Assembly: GCA_015231915.1 (NCBI GenBank)
Contig: JADGAR010000036.1
Coordinates: forward strand, 1-38,366
From: Magnetococcales bacterium
GTDB lineage: Bacteria > Pseudomonadota > Magnetococcia > Magnetococcales > Magnetaquicoccaceae
Direction of reading: 5' to 3'
Length of the DNA stretch: 38,366 bases
The stretch's first letter is position 1; every line of letters begins with the position of its first letter. Of the stretch, positions 26,891-35,937 are shown in pieces. The notes under the pieces are model-generated. The model did no database searches and was not told where the DNA came from. It saw only the letters and a program-made list of their open reading frames with translations. The position numbers and the translations under genes are program-made.

Positions 26891-27303
26891 AAATTCTGAT
26901 CGCGGATGACGAATTGAACAATCGGAAGATGCTCAGGGCCTATTTGAAGTCGTTCGGCCAATGCGACATGGTGAGCGACGGCAAGGAGGCGCTGGAGTTG
27001 TTCATCTCCGACCTGGAAGATGGGGATCCTTATGATTTGGTACTGCTCGACATTATCATGCCCAACATGGACGGACAGAAGACCCTGAGCAAGATGCGCG
27101 CTGCCGAAAAACGCATCGCGCCCGATGCCAGGCCAACCCCGATCATGATGATTACCGGCATGGACTCTTCCGTGCAGGCCATGCAGGCCTATTTCAAGGG
27201 CGGCTGCACCGACTATCTGACCAAGCCGGTGACCCGCGAACTCCTGCTGGAAAAGCTGCGCAAGCTGAATCTGATCACCGACGAGGAAAGCGAGGGGGAA
27301 TGA
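26887..27303 (+). CDS. Single-domain CheY-like response regulator (first)
   Basis: A 138-residue stand-alone receiver. The acidic pair is at D7/D8 (IADDEL), the acceptor is D55 (LLDIIMP), the switch Thr is T90 and the lysine is K113 (YLTKPVT). There is no output domain. It overlaps the kinase gene by four bases and precedes the PilZ/STAS gene by one base. It is a paralogue of the receiver at 37196-37612, with shared [12 protein letters not shown]-type sequence, so the operon is bracketed by two related receivers. Likely carries phosphate from the kinase to a protein target such as the motor. Confidence 0.93.
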   Translation: MKILIADDELNNRKMLRAYLKSFGQCDMVSDGKEALELFISDLEDGDPYDLVLLDIIMPNMDGQKTLSKMRAAEKRIAPDARPTPIMMITGMDSSVQAMQAYFKGGCTDYLTKPVTRELLLEKLRKLNLITDEESEGE

Positions 27304-27304
27304 C

Positions 27305-28255
27305 ATGGCCACTAACGCCCCGAACCGCAGACAGCGCGAACGCGTCTTCTGCGGCCAACCCATGGAGTTCAGCGGTTGTCTCGGCAATGCCCTGGACCTG
27401 AATGAAATTGCCGTGTTTCTGGTATTGGCCGCGCCCTGCGCCGTATCCGTCGGCACGGTCGGGGTGTTGAAGTTTCAATTCGAAGGCCGCTCCGTGGAAG
27501 AGAAGGCCTCTGTGGCCCGTATCACGAAAATGGGGATTTCGGTCGTCTCGCTGGAAGAAAACAGTCAGTTGCCGCACCTGATGACCATGTCCCGATCCGG
27601 CATCAAGTTCTGTTCCCAATTGGCCCATGAGACCGTCGTCCATTTCCGAGGGGAGTTCAGCGCCGAGATTGTTAAAGATTTTAATAATATTTACCGGCAT
27701 CACCCTCCAGGACGCAAATACCGATTCAATTTCCAGAACGTCACCAGCGTGACGCCTTCCGGTCTGGCCATGCTCCTGCAATTGGAGTCCAGCAATCGCG
27801 GCACGAAGGAGGATCTGGAGATCATTCAGTGCAACAAGGACGTCATGCGTACCCTGATGACGCTGGATGCGCCCGGCGTCAACATCACCATCCTGCCGCA
27901 AACCGCTGAACTCGATCAGGACCACACATTCACGGTCACCACAGCCATGGGACCGGATGGCCGGGAGATCGTGACCATCAGGATCGCGCGGATCTTCGAT
28001 TACAACTGCCGCAACGAATTCGCTTCTCTCTACCGGGGCAGGCCAAAACGGACGCAATACATTCTGGATTTCCAGGCAACCGTCCACGTCGGCAAAGCCG
28101 CCTTCGGCACCATGCTGTTGCTCAATCAATACAGCCGCGACCATGGCGGCGGTGCGATCCGGATCATCAACTGCGCCAGTAACGTCAAAAGGGCTTTCGA
28201 GTCCATGAAATTCGACCGGTTTTTCGAAATCGATACGAGCGGAGGGACGCCATGA
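27305..28255 (+). CDS. PilZ-like plus double STAS domain protein
   Basis: A 316-residue protein. The N-terminus has RQRER (an RxxxR pattern) and, near residue 70-80, ARITKMGISVVSLEE, together suggesting a PilZ c-di-GMP binding domain, though its second motif is weak. Two STAS-like domains follow (about 108-198 and 213-312), each with a strand-helix pattern ending in an IIxC turn (DLEIIQCNKDVMRTL and IRIINCASNVKRAF). The usual phosphorylatable Ser is not obvious: the segments read TPSGLAMLLQL and GKAAFGTMLLL, so the first keeps a Ser-Gly and the second has Ala-Phe. It overlaps the next gene by four bases. Probably a docking or partner-switch component. Confidence 0.7.
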   Translation: MATNAPNRRQRERVFCGQPMEFSGCLGNALDLNEIAVFLVLAAPCAVSVGTVGVLKFQFEGRSVEEKASVARITKMGISVVSLEENSQLPHLMTMSRSGIKFCSQLAHETVVHFRGEFSAEIVKDFNNIYRHHPPGRKYRFNFQNVTSVTPSGLAMLLQLESSNRGTKEDLEIIQCNKDVMRTLMTLDAPGVNITILPQTAELDQDHTFTVTTAMGPDGREIVTIRIARIFDYNCRNEFASLYRGRPKRTQYILDFQATVHVGKAAFGTMLLLNQYSRDHGGGAIRIINCASNVKRAFESMKFDRFFEIDTSGGTP

Positions 28256-30147
28256 CCGAACCACCCAATATGCCATTGGAGATGTTCGTGCACGAGTCCG
28301 GGAAACGTCTCACGGTCGCCTTGGATGGAACGCGTCGGCTCGACGCGGGGTGGCGGGAAGAGACGCTGCAAACGATGCGTGGCATCCGGGGCACGGCGGA
28401 GTTGTCGAACCTGCCCCACATCAGCCAGTTGAGCGCGGCGATGGAGACCCTGCTGTTCCGGATGCAGTCGATGTCCGTCACCCCGGACGAGGCGTGCCTG
28501 GAGGTGCTGAACTCCGGCCTGACCGGGCTGCAAGAGATGTTCGACGATCCCGCCCTGGGCGCGCTCATGCCCATCGATGGGACCTTGTCCGCCATTGCGG
28601 CCACCGTGGAACGGATCACTCCGCCCGCGCCGATTTTGGACAACCTGCACCGGTATCCCCAGGCGGTGGCCAGGGCGGTGTCTCAGGGGTTGAATTTTTT
28701 TCTCATTGATCTCCCCTTGTCAGGAGATGCCGCAGCCAGACGAGCGACACTCTCGGCATTGCTGAACAACCTGCTGGTCATCGGCGAACTGATCGACGCC
28801 GATCCCCCCCTGGAGGCGGATCAGACCGTGGGCCGCCATTTCACCGCAGACCGCGCCCGATTGCTGTTGGCCACCGTGCTGCAAAAAGAGCTGCTGCTGG
28901 GCTTGACCACCCTGTCAGAGGAGCGGATTCGGGATGTCCCGATCCCGGAGGATTTGAAAACCGCCGTGCTGGAGGAGGCACAAAACGATTTGCTCGAAGC
29001 GGCCCGTCTTGGCGAGGCGGAAGAACGGATGCGGCAGGAGCATTTCGAGCGCATGGAGCAGGAACGTCTGGCCAGGGAAGCGGAAGCCAGGGAAATGGCC
29101 GCCCAGGAAGCGGAAGCCAGGGAAAGGGCCGCCCAGGAAGCGGAGGCCAGGGAAAAAGCCGCCAGAGAAGAAGAAGCCAGAGAAAAGGCCGCTCGGGACG
29201 CCAGGGAAAAGGCCGCCCAGGACGCCAGGGAAAAGGCCGCCCAGGACGCCAGGGAAAAGGCCGCCAGAGAGGCGGAAGCCAAGGAAAGGGCCGCGCGGGA
29301 GGAAAAGTCGCGCGCGGCGGACAAGAAGCGGCATCGCATGATGATCCTTTCCGGGACGCTTGCTGCGGGCATTGCCGTTGCTCTCTATGTCCTGACGGAA
29401 CCGAAAAACCCGCCACCTCTCTCCTCCGTCGGCAACAAACAGCAAACAACCGCCAGCGCCGCGCCGACGCCGCCAACGCCCCTGCCCCAAGTCGCACCGG
29501 TGACACCCCCGCCAGCGCCAGTCGCATCCGAACCGAAACCACCGGAACCCAAACCGGAATCACCCCCCATGGCGAGCCCTGCGCCGCAACCGGAACCGCC
29601 ACCTGTGGTGGCACCCCCGGCACCGGAACCAATACCGGAAATCGGCAATCAGCCCGAACCGGTACGTGTCGTGGTGGAAAACGCGCCGGTCACATCCTCC
29701 CCGCTGGCCCCGTTCGCCGATCTGCTCAAACCCATGAAACGCCTGAAAGGCACTCCCTATGAGCGCATCGTACCGCCCAAAGGCAGGACGACCCGCGGCG
29801 ATATGCTTTTTTACCGCACCCCGGATGGCCATATCATCTTTTCCATCGTGACCTTGCTGGATCACACCGCAATCCGCGCCGACGACTCGTTCACCATCTC
29901 CGCCCATAACCTCGCGGAACTCCGACTGGTGTTCCAGGTAAATCCCAACGAGGCCTATCTGTTCGAATTCAACACCGTTGGCCGCGTCGTCGTGCCCACT
30001 GCCTTCTGGGATCCCTTTGCCCGGATCAGCCAGAAAGCGGTAAGCATTAGCAGAGTTATGAAAACAGAACAAGGCGTGTTTCATCTGCGTGATCTTGCCG
30101 CGTACAAGATCAACAACATATTGAAGATATTAGAAAAAACGAAATGA
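28252..30147 (+). CDS. Membrane protein with His-less HPt-like head and TolA-like coil
   Basis: A 631-residue single-pass protein. Residues about 32-100 resemble a CheA-type HPt bundle, but the phosphorylatable His is Arg (R43; TMRGIRGTAEL replaces the HTLKG pattern). A helical domain (100-230) is followed by a highly charged Ala/Glu/Arg/Lys coil (about 235-360) made of EAEAREKAA and DAREKAAQ repeats. One transmembrane helix (about 363-383) leads into a Pro-rich stretch (about 386-480) and a folded C-terminal domain (about 500-631) presumably outside the inner membrane. The order resembles a TonB/TolA-like force-transmitting protein turned around, with a cytoplasmic coil. Its place just before the ZorA-type gene suggests it contacts the motor or the cell wall. 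No family is recognised as a whole. Confidence 0.7.
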   Translation: MTEPPNMPLEMFVHESGKRLTVALDGTRRLDAGWREETLQTMRGIRGTAELSNLPHISQLSAAMETLLFRMQSMSVTPDEACLEVLNSGLTGLQEMFDDPALGALMPIDGTLSAIAATVERITPPAPILDNLHRYPQAVARAVSQGLNFFLIDLPLSGDAAARRATLSALLNNLLVIGELIDADPPLEADQTVGRHFTADRARLLLATVLQKELLLGLTTLSEERIRDVPIPEDLKTAVLEEAQNDLLEAARLGEAEERMRQEHFERMEQERLAREAEAREMAAQEAEARERAAQEAEAREKAAREEEAREKAARDAREKAAQDAREKAAQDAREKAAREAEAKERAAREEKSRAADKKRHRMMILSGTLAAGIAVALYVLTEPKNPPPLSSVGNKQQTTASAAPTPPTPLPQVAPVTPPPAPVASEPKPPEPKPESPPMASPAPQPEPPPVVAPPAPEPIPEIGNQPEPVRVVVENAPVTSSPLAPFADLLKPMKRLKGTPYERIVPPKGRTTRGDMLFYRTPDGHIIFSIVTLLDHTAIRADDSFTISAHNLAELRLVFQVNPNEAYLFEFNTVGRVVVPTAFWDPFARISQKAVSISRVMKTEQGVFHLRDLAAYKINNILKILEKTK

Positions 30148-30154
30148 GGTCATG

Positions 30155-30976
30155 ATGAACCGGCTCAACCTGAAATTTGTGCGCAGGCTGCATGTGGCGT
30201 GGATTGCCGAACTGGAACAACGGATCCGCCAAGGCGAGCCATTGCCCCACATTCACGCCTTGCAGGAATGTGAGTTGACGATCTGGCTCCAAGGGGAAGG
30301 GCCGCAAGAACTGCATCATTTCGACTCGGTGCGGGCGTTGATGAATGCGCACGAACAACTGCATCAGGTGGTCAACCGCATCCCGGCTTACCTGGACAGC
30401 CGCGCCAGGGAGGAAGTCGCCACCACCCTGTGGCAGGTGCATACCTTGAGCCGTGATATTGTTTATTTTCTCACGGAACTGGAGTTCGTCGTCTTCGAGG
30501 AGCACGGGCTTGGCCAAGTGGTCGCGCATCCGATCCGGTCGTTGGTACACAAATGGTTTCATGTCGCCGATCGGGAAGGTGGTTCCGAACACGACCCCCT
30601 GGGAATCAATCATGCGCGCCTGATGCATCTGCGCTGGTCCCGGGACCTGGTGCGCGCCTTCAACCACTGGGGCCGGAACGCCGAGATCGAATCGGGTGTC
30701 TCATGCGACCTGGGGAACTGGATCCATGGCGTCGGTCGGCAACTGGATCGGGGGCTGGTGGCCGAACTGGACAAGGTCCATCGACTGTTGCACGCCAAGG
30801 CCGAAGAGACCATTCGCGCCCTGAGAAGAAAGAACATTCGGGTGTCGGACAAACTGTATCAGGAGGTGGTCGATCTCGGTCGCGAGGTATTGTATCTGCT
30901 GACCCGCATCGAAACCCTCCTGCCACAATCGGCAACCGCCGCAACAAGGCCCCTCGAAGGAGACGCCATTGACTGA
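30155..30976 (+). CDS. Tandem CZB (chemoreceptor zinc-binding) protein
   Basis: A 273-residue soluble protein with two CZB-type zinc sites. Site 1: H13, C39 (ECELTIW), H66 and H70 (HEQLH). Site 2: H158, C184 (SCDLGNW), H209 and H213 (HRLLH). The H-C-H-xxx-H order and the C-x-L-x-x-W signature match the CZB family, usually found at the end of chemoreceptors or diguanylate cyclases, where it senses zinc or hypochlorite. Here there is no receptor or cyclase attached. I use ATG 30155 because GAGG is closer to the right distance; ATG 30152 would add one Met. Its end overlaps the ZorA-type gene. Confidence 0.85.
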   Translation: MNRLNLKFVRRLHVAWIAELEQRIRQGEPLPHIHALQECELTIWLQGEGPQELHHFDSVRALMNAHEQLHQVVNRIPAYLDSRAREEVATTLWQVHTLSRDIVYFLTELEFVVFEEHGLGQVVAHPIRSLVHKWFHVADREGGSEHDPLGINHARLMHLRWSRDLVRAFNHWGRNAEIESGVSCDLGNWIHGVGRQLDRGLVAELDKVHRLLHAKAEETIRALRRKNIRVSDKLYQEVVDLGREVLYLLTRIETLLPQSATAATRPLEGDAID

Positions 30977-33900
30977 ACTCGCCACCTTTTTTGCCGGACG
31001 AGGCGGACACTACACCCTTGCCTTTCTGGTCATCAGCGGATTTTTGATCAGCATCGTCATGTTCTACTGGCAGACGCACCGGATCACCCTGCAAGTGCGA
31101 CGCGGCCTGCGCCTGCTGCATGACATCGGCAAACTCTCCTCTTCGGATCCGGTCGGGCGCAAAATGGTCTTCTCTCAGCATTGGAACCGGTTCCGCGAGG
31201 TGATGGAATCCGGGGAGATGGACCTGTTCGCATCGAGCTGGTACGAGTTCAAAAAACACCTGATCCTGCCGACCGCCGATGCGCCACGACCGATCCGCAC
31301 CACGGTGGAACCAACGCTTTATTTCAACGAACGCGGCATCTATTTTCTCAATATCAACTCACGTCTCTACGATGCGGTGCCGGGCTTTTTGACCGGCGGC
31401 GGCATTTTCGGCACCTTCGTCGGCCTGGTCGCCGGCATCTCCCTGGCCCAAAGCGGCATGACCGCCGGCCCCCAGGAGATGCGGCAGGCCATGCAGTTCC
31501 TCATGGGGGGCGTCTCCACCGCGTTCATCACCTCCGTCTTCGGCATCGGGTTTTCCATCGTCTTTTCCGTCCAGGAAAAACGCCGGCAATACGCGATCGG
31601 ACGCATGATCAACCAGTTCAGCGAAGAACTGGAACTCTGCCTGGAGATGGCCACGCCGGAAAACACCGCATTGTCGAAACTGCATGTCGCGCAAATGGAA
31701 CAGATCGCCGAACTGCAAAAGATCGGACAACTGCTGAAAACGGCGCAAGGGATGCCATCCGCCGGCTCGACGGCCCCACGCGAGTTGGAAACCCGCATTG
31801 GTGCCGGCCTCGCCCCGGCCATGGGCAAGATGTTCGAAACCCTGGTCAAATACCAGGACAACCAGAAAAGCGCCCAGAAGGATGCACTGCGCGATGCCCT
31901 CGCCCCGGTTCTGGACCGGCTGCAAGAGACCCTCACCCAGAAGATGAGCGGCATGGAACTGGCCATCCATGCCCTTGTCGAACATCTGCGCAAGGGGCAG
32001 GAGGCTCCCGAAACGGGAACGCACGACCTGCAAAACAGGATGGACGCCCTGAGCGCCAACCTCGCCACCCTGCTGCGCGGCTCCAGCGAGGGGGCGGCGG
32101 AACGCCTCGACCGGGCGATCAACACCGTCGTCGATGTCATGCGCGACCTGCAGGCCCAGCAGAAGGCGCAGCACGAAGAGGCCCTGCGTCATCACGCGCA
32201 ACTGCAAACCACCTCCCGTGAGACGGTCGATCACACCCTCGACCGTTTCGCATCCTCCCTCGACACCCGCATGGACCAACAGGGCGCCCAGTTGACCACA
32301 ACCCTGCGCGACATCGCCGACGCCCTGCGGCTGTTCCAGCCCCGTGCGGAAACAACGGACGGCGAGCGCCAGGAGTTCCTCCTCCCGTTGAGTCGCGCCA
32401 TGAACGATCTGGCCGAGGTGATGATCGGCATGCGCGCCGCCCAGAACGACCTGGCCGCCCAACTGCGCGACTCCTCAGCAGGACTGGCGGGCCGCTCGGA
32501 ACGCTCCCTGGTGGAGATGGCAGGCATGGTCAAAACCCTGCAGACCGCCATCTCGGAAATGTCCAACCAGATGCGGGACTCCTCCGCTGGGCTGGCGGGC
32601 CGCTCGGAGCGCATCATGGGCGAACTGGCCGGCGCGGTGCGCAACATGCAGTCCGTCTTCCAGGAGATGACCACCCAGTTGCACGACTCCTCCAACGGCC
32701 TGGTGGGCCGCTCGGAACACTCCATGAGCGAAATGACCCGGGTGGCCATGAACATGCAGACCGCCCTCCAGGAGATGGCTGCCCTGGTGCGCGACTCCTC
32801 GATGGGGATCAGCGGTCGCCAGGAACGCGCTCTGGCCGACCTGGCCGCCGTGGCGTCGGGCATGCGCAACGCCCAGACGGAACTGGCCGCGCTCCTGCGT
32901 GACTCTTCGGCGGGATTTGCCGGCAGCCTGGCCCGCACCATCACGGACCTGACCTCTGTTGCCGACAGCATGAAAACCGCCCAGGGCGAGATGGTCAGCC
33001 TGCTGCGGGAATCGTCGGTCGGCTTCAGTGAGCGCCTGAACCGCACCATCACCGATCTTTCCCAGACCTCCACCACCATGATGGCCGTGCAACAGGAGAT
33101 GCAGCGTTTTTTCAGCTCCGCGCCCCACCTGTTGATGGCCACCGAGAAACTCCTGCAGGGGATGGAACGGTTCCAGGGCAGCATCGGCGACAGGATGGCC
33201 GCGCTGGATCAAACGCGCGTGTCAACGCAAGGGATCGAAACCGGTCAGGAGGAGATGATCCGCTCCCTCGGCCAGTTCATGGCCCAGTCCCGCGAATCCA
33301 TGCAACAGGATTCGCTCCAGTTGAACGAGGCCATGGTCAAGGCGGGCCGTTTGTTCCTCGGGGCCACGGAAAAGCTCGAGGCAACCATGACCAATCTCTC
33401 CTCGCTGTTCGCCAACTCCCTGAACCAGTTCTCCCGAGGCGCCACGGAAGTGACCGCCGGGATGCATCACGCCAACGACCAACTCTTTGCCCGCATCGGC
33501 GACTCGCTGCTCTCCCTCAACCTGGCCGTGGATGGGATCCGTTCGTCCCAGGAGGAGATGCGTGACCACTTCCTGGCGAGCACCAGCGAGGTGACCACCG
33601 GGGTGAATCAGGCCAACGAACTGCTCGTTTCCCGCATCGGCGACGTGCTGCGCGCCATCAACCTGGCGGTGGAAGGAATCCGCTCGACCCGGGAAGAGAT
33701 GCGATCCGTCCAGGTCATCCCGCCCCCGGAAACCCGCATGCCCTCCCAGGGAGAAGAGATGCAAAACCGCTTCGAGATGTTGATCGGCGCCTTGTCCAAC
33801 CTCTTCGAACGGATGGAGGCCAACACGAACTCCACCATGCATACCATTCAGGCGCAGCATCACGCATCCGCCAGCTATTTCCAGCAATCGCAGCAACATA

Positions 33901-34979
33901 TGACAGAAGGCAACATGGAACTGCAAGAAGTGCTCCAGGCCAGTGGCCTCTCCTTCCGGCAATCCGCTGCGGAAATGGGCCAGGCCGCTGCCCATATGGC
34001 CCACGCCCTCCAGACCTCCATCCGCTGGTCGGAGGAGAATCGTCAGGCCATGGATGCCGTGATCCAGTTCTCCAACAGCTTCGGACAGGCGCAGAACCGC
34101 TTCGCGCAGATGATCCAGGCCCTGGAATCGGGCGCCATGATGATCGCCGTGGCCGGAGAAAGACTGCAAGGCAGCACCGACAAGATGGAGTCCGTTGCGC
34201 GGGAACTCTCCGCCACCCAGGAGACCGCCCGACAGACCCTCAACGCCATCCTCAAGGCCCACGAACAATTGCGGGTCATCTGGCACAACTACGAAAGCCG
34301 CTTCACCCAGGTGGACACCTCGCTGGAACAGACCTTCAATCACCTCAACGACGGCCTTCAGGAGTTCGCGAACCGGGTGCTGCGCTTCATCGCCGGCGTG
34401 GACGACCAGATGGGGGGCATCACGGAAAAACTCGGCTACGTGATCGGCGACTTCGGCTCCAAACTGGAAGACCTCAACGACACCATGAGCGGATTTCTGG
34501 ACAAGATGTCCGGCACCATCATTCAACCCATGCATGACGCCTCCGGGCAGATCCTCCAGGCCGGCGAGAAGATCCACGGCTCCCTTTCCAGCCTGTCGGG
34601 ACTGGCATCCACCCTCTCCCTGGCGCATGGGGAGGCCAGAGACGAATCGGCCCAGACCCTGTCCAATATCACCGAAACCCACGAACGCATGAAAACCACG
34701 ATCAGCCTGATGCAAAGGCAGATGGATGCCACCCTGAACGAACATCAGCAGCGCCTCGAACAGGTGAACGTTTCGATGCAACAGACCATGGCTCATATCA
34801 ACAGCGATCTTTCCGAATTCTCCTCGGAAAAGATCCTCGAATTCATCGGGGGCGTAGATGAACACATGGAAAGCGTATCCATCCAGTTGCGCGACACGAT
34901 CAGTGATTTAAATGGCAAACTCGACGAACTGAACAACATGATGGTGTTCGTGGTTCAGACCCAGTCCAATCAAGAGTGA
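30969..34979 (+). CDS. ZorA-type MotA/ExbB channel subunit with very long tail
   Basis: A 1336-residue protein, TTG start at 30969 behind GAAGGAGA. Three membrane segments: about 15-35, 136-160 (VPGFLTGGGIFGTFVGL) and 177-202 (FLMGGVSTAFITSVFGIGF). The LTGxGIxGTFxGL pattern is that of ZorA, the stator-like subunit of the Zorya anti-phage motor. From about 205 to 1330 the protein is a continuous helical, coiled-coil tail in the cytoplasm. It contains six 36-residue repeats (from residue 500) of the form RDSSAGLAGRSERSLVEMAG, two 47-residue repeats (about 827-920) and a C-terminal duplication of about 70 residues. Known ZorA proteins are roughly half as long. The next gene encodes a matching ZorB-type partner. 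Confidence 0.85.
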   Translation: MTELATFFAGRGGHYTLAFLVISGFLISIVMFYWQTHRITLQVRRGLRLLHDIGKLSSSDPVGRKMVFSQHWNRFREVMESGEMDLFASSWYEFKKHLILPTADAPRPIRTTVEPTLYFNERGIYFLNINSRLYDAVPGFLTGGGIFGTFVGLVAGISLAQSGMTAGPQEMRQAMQFLMGGVSTAFITSVFGIGFSIVFSVQEKRRQYAIGRMINQFSEELELCLEMATPENTALSKLHVAQMEQIAELQKIGQLLKTAQGMPSAGSTAPRELETRIGAGLAPAMGKMFETLVKYQDNQKSAQKDALRDALAPVLDRLQETLTQKMSGMELAIHALVEHLRKGQEAPETGTHDLQNRMDALSANLATLLRGSSEGAAERLDRAINTVVDVMRDLQAQQKAQHEEALRHHAQLQTTSRETVDHTLDRFASSLDTRMDQQGAQLTTTLRDIADALRLFQPRAETTDGERQEFLLPLSRAMNDLAEVMIGMRAAQNDLAAQLRDSSAGLAGRSERSLVEMAGMVKTLQTAISEMSNQMRDSSAGLAGRSERIMGELAGAVRNMQSVFQEMTTQLHDSSNGLVGRSEHSMSEMTRVAMNMQTALQEMAALVRDSSMGISGRQERALADLAAVASGMRNAQTELAALLRDSSAGFAGSLARTITDLTSVADSMKTAQGEMVSLLRESSVGFSERLNRTITDLSQTSTTMMAVQQEMQRFFSSAPHLLMATEKLLQGMERFQGSIGDRMAALDQTRVSTQGIETGQEEMIRSLGQFMAQSRESMQQDSLQLNEAMVKAGRLFLGATEKLEATMTNLSSLFANSLNQFSRGATEVTAGMHHANDQLFARIGDSLLSLNLAVDGIRSSQEEMRDHFLASTSEVTTGVNQANELLVSRIGDVLRAINLAVEGIRSTREEMRSVQVIPPPETRMPSQGEEMQNRFEMLIGALSNLFERMEANTNSTMHTIQAQHHASASYFQQSQQHMTEGNMELQEVLQASGLSFRQSAAEMGQAAAHMAHALQTSIRWSEENRQAMDAVIQFSNSFGQAQNRFAQMIQALESGAMMIAVAGERLQGSTDKMESVARELSATQETARQTLNAILKAHEQLRVIWHNYESRFTQVDTSLEQTFNHLNDGLQEFANRVLRFIAGVDDQMGGITEKLGYVIGDFGSKLEDLNDTMSGFLDKMSGTIIQPMHDASGQILQAGEKIHGSLSSLSGLASTLSLAHGEARDESAQTLSNITETHERMKTTISLMQRQMDATLNEHQQRLEQVNVSMQQTMAHINSDLSEFSSEKILEFIGGVDEHMESVSIQLRDTISDLNGKLDELNNMMVFVVQTQSNQE
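32466..33113 (+). repeat. Six tandem 108-base repeats in the ZorA-type tail
   Basis: The first units begin at 32466 and 32574, exactly 108 bases apart, and the pattern RDSSxGxxxR recurs every 36 codons to about 33113, with divergence growing along the series. Each unit is helical, so the repeats set the tail length. Confidence 0.8.
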
Positions 34980-34992
34980 CGGGTGACCGATC

Positions 34993-35937
34993 ATGGCGCA
35001 ACGCATCCGGGAAACCAGAACACCGCAATATGTCGCCTTGGATTACTCCATTTCCATCAGCGATGTGATGTCGGCCCTGCTGTTCGTGTTCATCGTGATC
35101 CTGATCATGTTCTCCTTCAACATGAGCACCTCCGAAAGCGATTTCCGCGAGGAGTACCAGCAGGCCGCCAAGGAGCGGGAGCGACTCGAGGAGATCAACG
35201 CCGAGAAGGAGGAAAAGCTGAAAAAACTGAAAACCAGTGTTGCCGAACTGCGCGAACTGGCTTCCAACCTCAAGCACGACTTCGACCTGCAACAGGCCAG
35301 GACCGCGCAACTGCTGTATCAACTGCTCACAGACATCCAACAGGAATTGATCAGCAAGGAAAATCTGCGCGTCCATATCGACCCCAACCTCGGCATTCTG
35401 CGCCTGCCGAACGAGATTCTCTTTCCCCTGGGATCCGCCCAGTTCGCGCCGGGCGGCGAGGAGATCCTGGAGAAACTGGCCCGCGTTCTGGAGCACCACC
35501 TGCCCTGCTATACCGGCAAGGTGGATGAGGCCAGCCGGCCCTCCTTCTGTTTGGACCGACAATGGAATCCGGGCACGCTGGACGCGGTGTTCATCGAGGG
35601 ACATACCGACAACATGCCCCTGGTCAATGCCAAAAGCTTCAGCAACAATCTGCATCTTTCCGGGATGCGGGCCATCCGGACGTATGAAACCCTCATGGCC
35701 GCTTCCATCCAGGCCCCCCTCATGGAACTGCGCAACCGGAAGGGTCAGACGGTGTTCGGCATCAGCGGCTATGGGGAATACCGCCCGGTGGTGGGGCATG
35801 CCACCCCGACCCCGGAACCGGCGAACCGCCGGATCGATGTTCGCTTTTTTCTGGTCAATCCGAAACCACCCGAGGCCATTCCCCAGGTGTTCGAGGGGTT
35901 GGATCGCCTGACCGAAAAACTCGGTGAACTGAAATGA
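34993..35937 (+). CDS. ZorB-type MotB/OmpA subunit
   Basis: A 314-residue protein with one transmembrane helix (about 22-42) that contains the ion-carrying Asp, D24 (ISISDVMSALLFVFI), in the place used by ZorB and MotB. A periplasmic coiled coil (about 48-100) leads to an OmpA-like peptidoglycan-binding domain (about 125-295) with LFPLGSAQFAPGGEEIL, FIEGHTDNMP (D206) and the final NRRIDVRF. Together with the ZorA-type protein it would form a 5:2 rotary motor driven by proton or sodium flow and anchored to the cell wall. It starts 13 bases after the ZorA-type gene and overlaps the next gene by four. Confidence 0.9.
   Translation: MAQRIRETRTPQYVALDYSISISDVMSALLFVFIVILIMFSFNMSTSESDFREEYQQAAKERERLEEINAEKEEKLKKLKTSVAELRELASNLKHDFDLQQARTAQLLYQLLTDIQQELISKENLRVHIDPNLGILRLPNEILFPLGSAQFAPGGEEILEKLARVLEHHLPCYTGKVDEASRPSFCLDRQWNPGTLDAVFIEGHTDNMPLVNAKSFSNNLHLSGMRAIRTYETLMAASIQAPLMELRNRKGQTVFGISGYGEYRPVVGHATPTPEPANRRIDVRFFLVNPKPPEAIPQVFEGLDRLTEKLGELK

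Noticed and set aside
30969-35937. Flagellar stator motA/motB
   Set aside because: The first subunit has three membrane segments, the LTGxGIxGTF pattern and a tail of over 1100 residues, unlike four-helix MotA of about 290 residues.
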